Positions 1-10,449 of a DNA stretch of 64,000 nt are shown piece after piece (within the stretch, counting starts at the first letter, position 1; the number at the start of each line of letters is the position of its first letter). This stretch comes from Rana temporaria (Eukaryota; Chordata; Amphibia; Anura; Ranidae). The stretch is from assembly GCF_905171775.1 (NCBI RefSeq), contig NC_053491.1:135964483-136028482 (forward strand). The letters are read 5' to 3'. The position numbers and the translations under genes are program-made. The notes beneath the pieces were generated by a model. It had not been told where the DNA came from and made no database searches. It saw only the letters and a program-made list of their open reading frames with translations.

Positions 1-720
1 CTGGACCCTTTTACAGGATTGCAAAACCCAGAGAAAACTGAAACCCCTGTTTTCTTCTCTCTGACACAATACTCCGGAGCTCTGCATTATAGTGAACCTT
101 GTGTTGCTTCTCCTTATACTTATACAGCGGCAGGGCCTAGCACTGTCAAACTAGATATAAAAATCCTTACACAAGTGACAGGTTCTAAAAGTTTACTTCT
201 GCTGTTACAACTTCTTTTCAATGATCCTACTGAACAATGTTTTCTATGGATCAATCCTAGTAATATAATTAACAAACAAAGCTGAGAATTATAGTTTTTG
301 CAACATTGATATTTTCATTTACTGGGACATCTTTTGACAGATAATAATGCCAAAGATGTATGCTTTACTGCAGCTGTTAAGCACTTCCAGGCTGCAAGGA
401 ACCAAAATATTCAGACATTTATGATGCTGAAGCTCCAGAAATGTCCTTTTACTTAGATGTATATATCATGGATATAAAATATGATTAAAGAAACACTTAA
501 AAAGCTTAGCAATTAATATGTAATTATGAATACTTTATCTCTCAATTACCTGAATATACAGCGTTTGTTGGCATTTTACACTTTCAATTAAGCTGCCAAA
601 TGTTCTTGTGTTTTAGTCCATACCTTTCAATTTTATAATTAGTTCATTGTATATTTGATAATACAGTTAATTTGCAATTATTATTTCAGCCACCGCAGTG
701 ATAGAATACATGCAGTTAAT
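1..720. other. Anonymous AT-rich DNA, no recognisable gene
   Basis: I see no LINE, DNA-element terminal repeat or conserved coding motif here. An 88-codon plus-strand frame at 19-285 lacks recognisable domains, compositional bias or splice context, so I treat it as chance. The stretch is probably intronic or intergenic host sequence. Confidence 0.5.
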
Positions 721-785
721 TAACTAAAAATACTTCAAGTGGACTCGCACTTTAGACAAGGCCCACTTATTCAATTTGGTCCACC

Positions 786-2294
786 CTACACACAGAGAGA
801 GGAGGACACAGAGAGAAAGAGTAGACAGAACAAGAGAAAAAGGAGGACGCAGAGAAAAAGAGTGGGGGGGCAGAGAGAAAGGGGGAACAGAGAGAGAGGG
901 AGGACACAGAGATATATAGAGAAGACAGAGTGAGAGAGAGGACACAGAGAGAAAGAGAGAGGGGACAGAGAGAGGGAGAGGGGGACACAAAGATAAAGAG
1001 AGGGATCAGAGAGAGAAAGAGAGAGGGAGGACACAGAGATAATGTGAGATACAAGAGAGAGAAAGCGAGGACACAGAGAGAAAGAGAGAGGAGGGAAGAG
1101 AGAGAGAGGGCGAACACAAAGATAAAGAGAGAGGGGGCAGAGAGAGAAATAGAGGGAGGGGGAAGAGAAAGAGAGAGGGATGACACAAAGATAAAGAGAG
1201 AGGGGACAGAGAGAAAAAGAGAAAGAGGGAGGAAGGACACAGAGATAAAGAGAGAGGGGGCAGAGAGAGAGGACACAGAGAGAAAGAGAGGGGGGCAGAG
1301 AGAAAGAGGGAGGACACAGAGAGAAAGAGAGAGAGGGGACAGAGAGAAAGGACACATAGAGAAAGAGAGAGAGGTGGCAGAGAGAGAGGGAGGACACAGA
1401 GATAAAGCGAGAGGGGACAGAGAGAGGACTTAGAGAGAAAGAGAGAAAGGGGGCATAGAGAGAGGGCCTCCCAGAGATAAAAATAGAGGGGGCAACGAGA
1501 GAGAGGGGACACAGAGCGAAAGAGAGAAAGGGGATAGAGAGAAAGAGAGAGGAACATAGAGAGAGAGAGGGAGGACACAGAGATAAAGAGAGAGGGGGCA
1601 GAGAGAGAGGACAGAAAGAGAGGGGACAGTGAGAAGACAGAGAGTGAAAGGGAGAGTGGTCATGGAGAGAGATAGAGATAGATAGAGAGTGAGGGCACAT
1701 AAATAAAGAGAGAGGGGACAGAGAGAGGACACAGAGTGAAGGAGAGAGAGGGAACATAGAGAGAGAGAGAGGGAGAACACAGAGATAAAGAGAGAGGGGG
1801 CAGAGAGAGAGAGGACACAGAGAGAAGGAGAGAGAGGGGACAGAGAGAGAAAGGAGGGGACACATAGAGAAAGAGAGAGGACACATAGATAAAGAGATAG
1901 ATGACAGAGAGGGGACACAGAGAGAAAGAGAGAGGGTACAGACAGAGAGAGAGGGGGGAGAACACAGGGATAGAGAAAGAGGGGGGACAGAGAGAGAGAG
2001 GACACAGGGAAAGAGAGAGGGGACAGAGGGAGAGGGTGGCACAGAGATAAAGAAAGAGGGGACACAGAGAGAAAGAGAGAGGGGACATAAAGAGAGAGAG
2101 GACACAGAGGTAAAGAGAGAGAGGACACAGAGGTAAAGAGAGAGGGGACAGAGAGCGGCCACAGATAGAAAGAGAAGGGGGGCAGAGAGAGGGAGGACAC
2201 AGAGATAAAGCGAGAGAGGGGACAGAACGAGAGAGAGGACACAGAGAGAAAGAGAGAGAAAGAGAGAATGAGTCCAGACACTATCCGCTCTCAT
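786..2294. repeat. GA-rich simple/minisatellite tract (about 1.5 kb)
   Basis: The plus strand is almost pure purine. Short modules such as GAGAGAGGACACAGAG, ATAAAGAGAGAGGGG and CAGAGAGAAAGAGAG recur irregularly with no single fixed period. The complementary pyrimidine strand gives long Ser/Leu/Cys/Pro frames on the minus strand (one over 500 codons). They are open only because CT-rich repeats rarely make stops, so they should not be taken as genes. A homopurine/homopyrimidine tract this long can in principle form triplex or other non-B DNA. Shorter GA patches of the same type occur at 6545-6640 and 8504-8600, suggesting one ancestral tract split or copied by later events. Confidence 0.9.
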
Positions 2295-2450
2295 CCCGGA
2301 CTTTAATTCTACAGAAGAGAAGAGGAAACTTCAATTTCTACTGGGAGAAGAGGAACCAATGGTGAAGATAGCTGCCCAATATTTGACAGCGTGTCACAGA
2401 CTGAGAGGGACATGAAAAACGGAGGACTTAAAAATCCTTTCACAGACTTA
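2295..2450. other. Short spacer between GA tract and L2 3' tail
   Basis: Non-repetitive stretch with nothing recognisable. It separates the purine tract from the tetranucleotide tail of the L2-like LINE. Confidence 0.5.
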
Positions 2451-5400
2451 TGAATGAATGAATGAATGAAAAACTTATATAGCGCGGCACATGCGAACTG
2501 AATCGCCTCTGGGCGCTTGATGTTTCGTGTCTCATGACATCAAAAGAGCAGAGTTTTAATCCGTCTTCTGAAAGTCAGGTGGTTTTCCTCCAACCGAATG
2601 CTGGTTGGTAAAGCGTTCCATAGTCTCGGACCTTGAAAAGCAAACCTTCTTTCTCCTTTGGACTTGTATTTGGTTTTTGGCACCTTGACCAGATTTTGGT
2701 CAGTGGATCGCAGAACGCGATTAGAATTGTGAGGTTCTATCTTGTCGCAAAGATATTGCGGCGCCTTCCCATGGATGCACTTATGTGTCAGGCAGAGTGC
2801 TTTAAATACAATTCTGTCTTTTACTGGCAACCAGTGAAGGGTTCTCAGCGAAGGTGAGATTGATTCCCATGTCCTTTTCCCAGTCACCAGTCTGGCGGCC
2901 GTATTCTGTACGACTTGCAGACGAGCGATTTGGTACTTTGGGAGCCCGAGGTAAAGGGCATTTGCATAGTCCAGTCTGGAATTCACGATTGTTCCCACCA
3001 CGACTGCTACGTCTTCTTTGGGGATAAATGGAATAAGTCTGCGTAGTAGGCGCAACAAATGGTGCGATCCGCTGACTACTGACCCTATTTGTGCGTCCAT
3101 TGTCATGAAGGTGTCAAAAATTACTCCTAGACTTTTGACTTTGGAGCTAGGGGTGATGCTTTGGCCCAGAATGGACGGCGGTGTCCAGGTTGTTGCCAGT
3201 TGACTCTTTCGGCTGGCGTGAAATATAAGAAGTTCTGTTTTGGAACTGTTGGGTTTAAGATAACTATTAGTCAACCAGTTTTCTATTGAAGAGAGACATT
3301 TCTCTAAACTGAGACGATGATTCTTTTTGTTGCAGATACGAAAATACAATTGCGTATCGTCTGCATAAGAGTGATAAAGTAGTTCTTGGCTACTGATAAT
3401 ATCAAAGAGAGGGCGAAGATAGATGTTGAACAGTACCGGTGACAGGGGGGATCCTTGGGGGACTCCACATGGCACCGTGCGTTTTTCCGACGTGAAAGAT
3501 CCCAGTTTCACTGTTTGTGATCGGTTTCCAAGAAAAGAGGAAAACCATGGTAAATCACCTTCTGCGATTCTGGCTACCTCGGCCAGTCGCATCAGTAACA
3601 TTTTGTGGTCTACTGTGTCAAAGGCTGCGCTTAGGTCCAGCAGAACCAGGAGACAGGATTCTCCCTCGTCTGCGGCCTCGAGGGCATCGTCCCATATTTT
3701 GAGTAAGGCCGTTTCTGTCCCGTGTCCGGGACGGAAACCTGATTGAAATGGATCGAGTAGATTGTGGGTATCCAGATGCTGTTGCAGCTGTTGTACCACT
3801 ATTTTCTCCATTATCTTGGAGAAAATATTTAGGCCTGTTATGGGGCGGCGGTGAGTTGGGTCCTTGGGATCCAAGTTAGGTTTTTTCAAGATGGGCTGGA
3901 TTGTGCCCTCTTTCAGCAGGGATGGCACTATGCCTTCCTTAAATGACTGATTTATAAGCTGTGTGATGGGAGGCGCCAGAATGTCGGCGCATTCCTTCAG
4001 CAGCTTGGTGGGAATGATGTCATTGGGTGCTGTGCTGTTCCGCAACGCACCAATGATATTTTTGGTGGTATCGATGGAGATGGGTTCCAGAGTGAACTTA
4101 GTTGATTGTAGAAGGTTTCTGTTGGTGTTTTGTGGTTGATTGAAGAGGGGGCTGAGGGGGGTATTATTTTGCAGAATACTTACCCGGATTCTTTCGATTT
4201 TGTCGATGAAGAAATCCGATAGTTCATTACAGAACTCTTTGGTGTCTGAATTGGGGACTTCAAGACATCCCGGATTCATGGTCTGGGTGACCATCTTGAA
4301 GAGTTCTCGGGGGTGGTTCATGGCGCTGTTAATCGTCATAGAAAAATGATGTTTCTTGGCTTTGAAGATTTCTTTATGATATCGTGTTGTTGTTGCCTTG
4401 TAGATGATGAGGTGATCTTCTGAAGGGCTTCTTTTCCAGGCGGCTTCCGCCCTTCTGCGCTTTTGCTTCAGTAGGGACAGCTGGTTGTTGAACCAGCCGG
4501 ACTTTTTTTTCCGGATGCGGACTTTGCGTTTCGGTGCTACTAAGTCGGCTGATTGTAGCAGAGCTGCATTTATGGCATCCAGTGTATCTGAGGCTGCTAA
4601 CTGAGGATGAATAGTTTCGATTCGGTTTCCCAAGGTAGATTTAAAGAGTTCCGAATGGAGCTTCTTCTGAGATCTAGCCCAGTGTATTGTCACCGGCTTG
4701 GGTGCTTTTATAACTGGTGGAATTTTGGAAATTATGAAACTAATTGCATGGTGGTCTGTCCATGGCAAAGGTTCATTTCCCAAAATGTTTATTTTCAGAT
4801 TTTGTCTGAAAATTAGGTCGAGTGTGTGACCTGAAGCATGCGTGGGTCCGCATATAAGTTGCTGTAGTCCTAATCCTTCCAGGTGATCGATGCAGGCATC
4901 CGCAATGGGATCCTGTGAGGAGTTGGCCCACAGATTGAAGTCCCCGAGCAGTAAAAGATGTTTGCTGTTAAGGGTATAAGTGGATATGAACTCCGTTAAT
5001 GATGGTAGAAGCTGCGATTTTGGCCCAGGTGGCCTATAGCAGAGGAGAATGTGAACAGTCTCCTGGGGGTTAGTTTGAAGTTGAAGAGTAAGGGTTTCCA
5101 TAAATGGAAGAGGATTTTGAAGGACCGGCTTAGTGATTGCAATATGAAACTTATCGATCACCGCCAGGCCTCCTCCTCTTTGCCCTATTCTGTTTTCCGT
5201 TATAATTCGATAATTTTCTGGCACCAATTCTCCAAGAATGGTGTTGCAGTCGTCTGAAAGCCAGCTTTCTGTGATAAAGAGGCAGTCTAGATCGTTTTGT
5301 AGTAAGAAATCGTGGATTTCTGATCGGTGTTTTACTGCCGATCTTGTGTTGATCAAAGCACATGATATGTGCTTGAGCTGGGTTAAATGGTTGAAATTTT

Positions 5401-5530
5401 TGATGGTCGATCGTTGATCGAATCTCAAAAGTTGGTCTATTTTTAAGGCCTTTTTGGTGACGGCTGGTAATACTGTTGCGAATTGTCTCAGACCCCAAAT
5501 CGTTTCTGCAGAGTATCGCAGTTTAACCAT
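2451..5530 (-). mobile_element. L2-like (CR1/L2 group) LINE, coding part and 3' end
   Basis: On the minus strand the element ends in a short 3' UTR containing GCGCTATATAAG followed by a tail of TTCA-type tetranucleotides (2451-2471). This is the kind of microsatellite 3' terminus typical of CR1/L2 LINEs rather than a poly(A). One uninterrupted frame (2540-5530) fills the body. The 5' leader lies upstream at about 5531-5720 and is included in the tandem duplication described separately. No ORF1 is visible. CR1/L2 elements are often 5' truncated and lack clear target duplications, and I could not define one here. Confidence 0.85.
2540..5530 (-). CDS. L2-like LINE ORF: AP endonuclease + reverse transcriptase (996 aa)
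   Basis: This is the single retrotransposition protein of an L2/CR1-group LINE: it nicks target DNA and reverse-transcribes its own RNA at the nick. An APE-type endonuclease fills the N-terminal third, with TESW near residues 87-90, GDFN at 196-199, a THASGHTLDLIF block near 230-241 and WTDHHA near 257-262. The reverse transcriptase follows: RRPITGLNIFSK near 561-572, QSGFRPGHGTETALL near 596-610, motif A LLDLSAAFDTVDH with the catalytic Asp near 632, GVPQGSPLSPVLF near 689-701 and the active-site YADD at 722-725. The C-terminal part resembles the usual L2 tail and stops just before the microsatellite tail. I see no frameshift or in-frame stop, and every key RT residue I can check is present, so this copy is young or recently active. 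The start is the first Met of the open frame; upstream codons in that frame are closed. Family assignment is from motif recognition. Confidence 0.88.
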   Translation of the reverse strand: MVKLRYSAETIWGLRQFATVLPAVTKKALKIDQLLRFDQRSTIKNFNHLTQLKHISCALINTRSAVKHRSEIHDFLLQNDLDCLFITESWLSDDCNTILGELVPENYRIITENRIGQRGGGLAVIDKFHIAITKPVLQNPLPFMETLTLQLQTNPQETVHILLCYRPPGPKSQLLPSLTEFISTYTLNSKHLLLLGDFNLWANSSQDPIADACIDHLEGLGLQQLICGPTHASGHTLDLIFRQNLKINILGNEPLPWTDHHAISFIISKIPPVIKAPKPVTIHWARSQKKLHSELFKSTLGNRIETIHPQLAASDTLDAINAALLQSADLVAPKRKVRIRKKKSGWFNNQLSLLKQKRRRAEAAWKRSPSEDHLIIYKATTTRYHKEIFKAKKHHFSMTINSAMNHPRELFKMVTQTMNPGCLEVPNSDTKEFCNELSDFFIDKIERIRVSILQNNTPLSPLFNQPQNTNRNLLQSTKFTLEPISIDTTKNIIGALRNSTAPNDIIPTKLLKECADILAPPITQLINQSFKEGIVPSLLKEGTIQPILKKPNLDPKDPTHRRPITGLNIFSKIMEKIVVQQLQQHLDTHNLLDPFQSGFRPGHGTETALLKIWDDALEAADEGESCLLVLLDLSAAFDTVDHKMLLMRLAEVARIAEGDLPWFSSFLGNRSQTVKLGSFTSEKRTVPCGVPQGSPLSPVLFNIYLRPLFDIISSQELLYHSYADDTQLYFRICNKKNHRLSLEKCLSSIENWLTNSYLKPNSSKTELLIFHASRKSQLATTWTPPSILGQSITPSSKVKSLGVIFDTFMTMDAQIGSVVSGSHHLLRLLRRLIPFIPKEDVAVVVGTIVNSRLDYANALYLGLPKYQIARLQVVQNTAARLVTGKRTWESISPSLRTLHWLPVKDRIVFKALCLTHKCIHGKAPQYLCDKIEPHNSNRVLRSTDQNLVKVPKTKYKSKGERRFAFQGPRLWNALPTSIRLEENHLTFRRRIKTLLF

Positions 5531-5720
5531 TGTTGCCAGTCACAGGGGGGGGGGGATTAATTGCAATAGAGGGAAGATTCGCTGAATCCTCTCGCTTGGC
5601 CTTGGTCCAGAGGAAGGCAAAAAAAACCCTGGCAGTGCTAAGCCAATTTGCTGCCGCAGGGAAAAAAATTCCTTCCTGATCCCTGAAAGGCGATCGGACG
5701 AAACCCTGGATCAAGTACTG
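5531..5720 (-). other. 5' leader region of the L2-like LINE (unit 1 copy)
   Basis: Sequence directly upstream of the LINE start codon on the minus strand. It includes a G-run (C-run on the sense strand) at 5546-5555 and a 63-codon frame at 5523-5714 that is out of frame with the main ORF. The same sequence recurs at about 7490-7680 as part of the tandem unit. I infer that it is LINE 5' UTR, but I cannot place the transcription start. Confidence 0.5.
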
Positions 5721-5749
5721 TTTGGAATGGGGGGGGGAAGAAGGGTGTC

Positions 5750-6545
5750 ACTGTAGCTGAGGAGTACCAAGATGGCCGCCGACCGGGCCACAGGCCTCAG
5801 GTTTGGGGGCTGTTTGGCTTGGTGGGTATGAGCTGGTTGTTAATCCAGGGGAGGATGGGATCCTCCGGGGATAGGGGGATGATCCCTGACAATTCCAGGA
5901 AAATTTCCAGGCTGTCAGTGCTCCTTTTTGCGGCGCGCCGCTAGGCCGCGGCTGAAGCCGCAGTCTTTCCTAATTGCGGCGTCCGGGAATAAGGCCTGGT
6001 CTGGCGCGGATGCGGGAAAGAGCCGCAGATCGCCAGAAAAAAGCGCTGCTATGCGCGGCGGGTGGCCGGGGTAATTATGGGTGACTGATTGGGGTGCATG
6101 CGGCTCTAAGAGAAGGTAAACAGCCGCAATTTGGATCGCTGGAGTGGCTGTCCTGAAAAGGACGGTCACTAGCGATTCCTGGGGGTGGAAAGATGGCCCT
6201 GAAAGACAGGGTCTTACCTGAAGAGAGGGGCCCACGAAGGGAAGGAAGGAGCCGGTCCTATGGGCTGCAAGTTGATTCATGCAGCAAAGATTGTAGGAGC
6301 CTGCCTGCCTGTCTGCGGTGTCTAGCTGGCTATCTGTCTGGTCCCTGGAGAGAGCAGACTCGTCGGGAAGCGTCCTACTCCCTCACTGAACTGACACTGA
6401 CTGATTATCCAGCTAAGCCTTGTCAGCTGTTGTTAGTCCATTCCCCTTTATATTACCCCCCTTCCCCTTTTCTTATACAAACTCAACTGCTTTGGCAATG
6501 CTAACATGTATTTGGTACTGCCAATAAAGCTTATTTGAATTTGAA
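5750..6545 (+). mobile_element. Candidate non-autonomous retroelement with YY1-like 5' motif and TTTGAA tail (unit 1)
   Basis: The segment begins near CAAGATGGCCGCCGACC (5769-5785), matching the core of YY1 sites that drive several LINE promoters. It is CpG-rich to about 6250. It ends in CAATAAAGC followed by repeats of TTTGAA (6522-6549), a 3' terminus of LINE/SINE type. No long frame spans it. It lies antisense to the L2 LINE and immediately upstream of it. The boundaries and the idea that this is one element are inference; it could instead be a LINE 5' region joined to an unrelated 3' end. Confidence 0.45.
5768..5785 (+). promoter_or_regulatory. YY1-like site (unit 1; repeated near 7727-7744)
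   Basis: CAAGATGGCCGCC matches the AAGATGGCSGC core recognised by YY1 in many retroelement promoters. It lies in a CpG-rich stretch just upstream of the antisense L2 LINE. The function is inferred from the motif alone. Confidence 0.4.
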
Positions 6546-7402
6546 TTTGAAAAATTGTGGGACAGAGAGAGAAAGGGGACAAAGAGAGAGAGAGAGGGAG
6601 GACACAGAGAAAGAGAGAGAGGGCAGAGAGAGGGGTAACAGGGGGATGCAGAGAAAGCGATAGAGGGGACAAAGAGAAGGGACAGAGACAGAGGTAGGGC
6701 ACAGATGTTGTAACAGAGATGGGGGCACATAGACAAAGAGAGGTGGACACAGGGAGGGGGATATCAGAGATAGGAGTGTTAAAGAAAAAAAGAGAGGAGA
6801 TATAGGGGGCAGAGAGAGCAGCTGTGCATGCTTCACTCGGCTCTGTACATCTCCCTTGATTTTATATATTCCCCTCGGCACTGTATGGACCCCTTGGCTC
6901 TGTACACTCCAATTGGCTTGCCAGCTGCATAAATAATACTGTAAAAATGGTGGCTGTAGCAGCGATCAGACCCCAGATACTCTGCCCCAGATGCATGTTA
7001 TCCCAACACCACAACATCTTAGGAAACCCCCCCCCCTTCTCCAATGCACAGAAGGTGACTGAAAGTCTCAGCGGTGCATGCTTCCCAATGCAACTGTGTA
7101 GAAGGGGATGTGTTCTTTCCTTCCACTTAGGTCTCAGGTTACACTCAGCTTCCTGCTCTATGCTGTACAGTGTGTGACATTAGATCCCTGCTCCTGTCTG
7201 CTGGAACTGAGAAATAAACTTTGATCTGTGTGTTTTAGAAGGATGTAGAGAAGAGATCAACAGGTGCAACTTATGTAGGTGAATATGTTATATCTCTGTG
7301 TATCACCAGAGGCTAGTCACTTCAGTGGGTATATGTGATGGTTTTCAACCAATTTGCAGCTGCAGCGTCCTCTGAAGATGGCTCTGAACTTGAGAAAGGA
7401 GT

Positions 7403-7490
7403 TTAAGGCCTTTTTGGTGACGGCTGGTAATACTGTTGCGAATTGTCTCAGACCCCAAATCGTTTCTGCAGAGTATCGCAGTTTAACCAT
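7403..7490 (-). pseudogene. Duplicated first ~29 codons of the L2 ORF
   Basis: The second tandem unit carries only the start codon (7488-7490) and about the first 29 codons of the L2 endonuclease/RT frame, ending at the duplication junction. It is a by-product of the tandem duplication. If the leader promotes transcription, this unit would supply a second upstream promoter without coding capacity. Confidence 0.8.
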
Positions 7491-7708
7491 TGTTGCCAGT
7501 CACAGGGGGGGGGGATTAATTGCAATAGAGGGAAGATTCGCTGAATCCTCTCGCTTGGCCTTGGTCCAGAGGAAGGCAAAAAAAACCCTGGCAGTGCTAA
7601 GCCAATTTGCTGCCGCAGGGAAAAAAATTCCTTCCTGATCCCTGAAAGGCGATCGGACGAAACCCTGGATCAAGTACTGTTTGGAATGGGGGGGGGAAGA
7701 AGGGTGTC

Positions 7709-8504
7709 ACTGTAGCTGAGGAGTACCAAGATGGCCGCCGACCGGGCCACAGGCCTCAGGTTTGGGGGCTGTTTGGCTTGGTGGGTATGAGCTGGTTGTT
7801 AATCCAGGGGAGGATGGGATCCTCCGGGGATAGGGGGATGATCCCTGACAATTCCAGGAAAATTTCCAGGCTGTCAGTGCTCCTTTTTGCGGCGCGCCGC
7901 TAGGCCGCGGCTGAAGCCGCAGTCTTTCCTAATTGCGGCGTCCGGGAATAAGGCCTGGTCTGGCGCGGATGCGGGAAAGAGCCGCAGATCGCCAGAAAAA
8001 AGCGCTGCTATGCGCGGCGGGTGGCCGGGGTAATTATGGGTGACTGATTGGGGTGCATGCGGCTCTAAGAGAAGGTAAACAGCCGCAATTTGGATCGCTG
8101 GAGTGGCTGTCCTGAAAAGGACGGTCACTAGCGATTCCTGGGGGTGGAAAGATGGCCCTGAAAGACAGGGTCTTACCTGAAGAGAGGGGCCCACGAAGGG
8201 AAGGAAGGAGCCGGTCCTATGGGCTGCAAGTTGATTCATGCAGCAAAGATTGTAGGAGCCTGCCTGCCTGTCTGCGGTGTCTAGCTGGCTATCTGTCTGG
8301 TCCCTGGAGAGAGCAGACTCGTCGGGAAGCGTCCTACTCCCTCACTGAACTGACACTGACTGATTATCCAGCTAAGCCTTGTCAGCTGTTGTTAGTCCAT
8401 TCCCCTTTATATTACCCCCCTTCCCCTTTTCTTATACAAACTCAACTGCTTTGGCAATGCTAACATGTATTTGGTACTGCCAATAAAGCTTATTTGAATT
8501 TGAA
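7709..8504 (+). mobile_element. Second copy of the YY1-like/TTTGAA-tail segment (unit 2)
   Basis: Matches 5750-6545 at an offset of 1,959 bases, including the ATGGCCGCC motif and the CAATAAAGC plus TTTGAA tail. It is part of the tandem unit and not an independent insertion. Confidence 0.45.
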
Positions 8505-9363
8505 TTTGAAAAATTGTGGGACAGAGAGAGAAAGGGGACAAAGAGAGAGAGAGAGGGAGGACACAGAGAAAGAGAGAGAGGGCAGAGAGAGGGGTAACAG
8601 GGGGATGCAGAGAAAGCGATAGAGGGGACAAAGAGAAGGGACAGAGACAGAGGTAGGGCACAGATGTTGTAACAGAGATGGGGGCACATAGACAAAGAGA
8701 GGTGGACACAGGGAGGGGGATATCAGAGATAGGAGTGTTAAAGAAAAAAAGAGAGGAGATATAGGGGGCAGAGAGAGCAGCTGTGCATGCTTCACTCGGC
8801 TCTGTACATCTCCCTTGATTTTATATATTCCCCTCGGCACTGTATGGACCCCTTGGCTCTGTACACTCCAATTGGCTTGCCAGCTGCATAAATAATACTG
8901 TAAAAATGGTGGCTGTAGCAGCGATCAGACCCCAGATACTCTGCCCCAGATGCATGTTATCCCAACACCACAACATCTTAGGAAACCCCCCCCCCCCTTC
9001 TCCAATGCACAGAAGGTGACTGAAAGTCTCAGCGGTGCATGCTTCCCAATGCAACTGTGTAGAAGGGGATGTGTTCTTTCCTTCCACTTAGGTCTCAGGT
9101 TACACTCAGCTTCCTGCTCTATGCTGTACAGTGTGTGACATTAGATCCCTGCTCCTGTCTGCTGGAACTGAGAAATAAACTTTGATCTGTGTGTTTTAGA
9201 AGGATGTAGAGAAGAGATCAACAGGTGCAACTTATGTAGGTGAATATGTTATATCTCTGTGTATCACCAGAGGCTAGTCACTTCAGTGGGTATATGTGAT
9301 GGTTTTCAACCAATTTGCAGCTGCAGCGTCCTCTGAAGATGGCTCTGAACTTGAGAAAGGAGT

Positions 9364-9818
9364 TGCAGACTGCTGTGTTGAATATCTGATTGGTAACCAT
9401 ACCAATCGAATTCTGGGGCTTTTTTTTTATATCCCTTTCACTGCACCCGCTACAGTGGTGTTAGAACAAAAACAAATCTGCGGCTGCTAGTGACAGGTAA
9501 TGTCTCATTGCAAAGAACCTGTCACTACTATACTGAATCCTCATCACATCAGCCTTTCTTGATAGTAGCAATTAGTAAAAAAGTTAATAAAATAAATAAT
9601 AATAATTAAATCAATAACTAATAATTAAACAAAAAAACTAATTCTCTTTGATAGATGCACATACCTACTTACATATTGCATATCCATCTGTACACCAGAG
9701 GAAAAAATAAAAAATAAAAGCTGTAATTTTAATTTAATTCTGAATTGATGGGGGTTTTTAAAGTATCACTGGTTTACCTGTATACAATTTTGGTCATCCA
9801 CATTTTTTATATTATAAA

Positions 9819-9829
<11 letters not shown>
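9364..9829. other. Anonymous AT-rich DNA right of the tandem duplication
   Basis: Single-copy-looking sequence following the end of unit 2. No terminal repeats, LINE motifs or coding signal were seen. Confidence 0.5.

Positions 9830-9893
<64 letters not shown>
9826..9893. repeat. (AT)n microsatellite
   Basis: About 65 bases of alternating A and T, uninterrupted from about 9829 to 9891. Likely length-polymorphic. Confidence 0.95.
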
Positions 9894-9895
<2 letters not shown>

Positions 9896-10440
9896 GCAGG
9901 ACACTAGGGATGGGTTCTGGATGGGTGATATATCTCCCCAGAATTTGGGTTATGGTATTTTTAAAGGACAGTAGAGGATTAACGTACCTGTTGTTTTTTT
10001 TTTTTTTTATTACAGTAACTCCTGAGAGCATGTGTGGAGTAGTAGAAGTTGAGAATTGGACTGGGGAAACCGCAGAACTTCCGAGCCTGCCGAGGACTGA
10101 GTTTTTATTAGAAAAAGTAAGCTATTTTTGTATGCTGCTGGAAACCCTTGTTTTTTTTTTTTTTTATGTTGGGAGGGGGGCAGAACAGTTTATGTTGTAA
10201 TATAACTATGCTAATGATCAGTGCCATAGCAGCCCAGGCTGCTATGAGGCCTGGGGTAGGAGACAGGGTTCATTAGAGGTGCGGTAACAGAAAACAAAAC
10301 TGTGTTGCTTCCAGTATTGAAGGTGTGAAGTCAGACCTTCTAGTCATAGATCCCCATCTAAGCAAAATAAAAAATTTGCTTATCTGTCTTAAATTGGACA
10401 TACGCTGATTGAGATTAAACTCGTTCAGCAGGAACCGGCC
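9894..10440. other. Anonymous DNA with two poly(T) runs
   Basis: Contains T-runs near 9992-10007 and 10150-10165. A 102-codon frame at 9892-10200 exists only because those runs encode Phe; it has no domain signature. Nothing else was recognised. Confidence 0.5.
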
Positions 10441-10449
10441 TAATTTTGA

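Larger units (their letters stand above)
5443..9363. repeat. Direct tandem duplication, two units of about 1.96 kb
   Basis: Unit 1 (about 5443-7402) and unit 2 (about 7403-9363) read the same throughout. The differences I can see are homopolymer lengths: the G-run near 5546 versus 7506 differs by one base, and the C-run near 7027 versus 8988 by about two. Each unit starts within the L2 ORF at about codon 29. It runs through the L2 start and leader, a CpG-rich segment, a LINE/SINE-like 3' tail with GA repeats, then anonymous sequence ending GAAAGGAGTT. The novel junction at 7402/7403 joins that end to TTAAGGCC with about 2 bp (TT) of microhomology. Near identity implies a very recent duplication or an assembly artefact. 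Confidence 0.93.

Noticed and set aside
19..285. 88-codon frame at the left edge as a possible exon
   Set aside because: No domain or splice-site arrangement that I could support.
767..2294. Long minus-strand Ser/Leu/Cys/Pro frames (up to about 500 codons)
   Set aside because: They translate a CT-rich simple repeat in several frames at once; no domain, no start context and no non-repetitive part.
6448..8840. Paired minus-strand frames of about 87-116 codons occurring twice
   Set aside because: They are identical only because the underlying 1.96-kb DNA is tandemly duplicated, and most of their length is GA/CT repeat.
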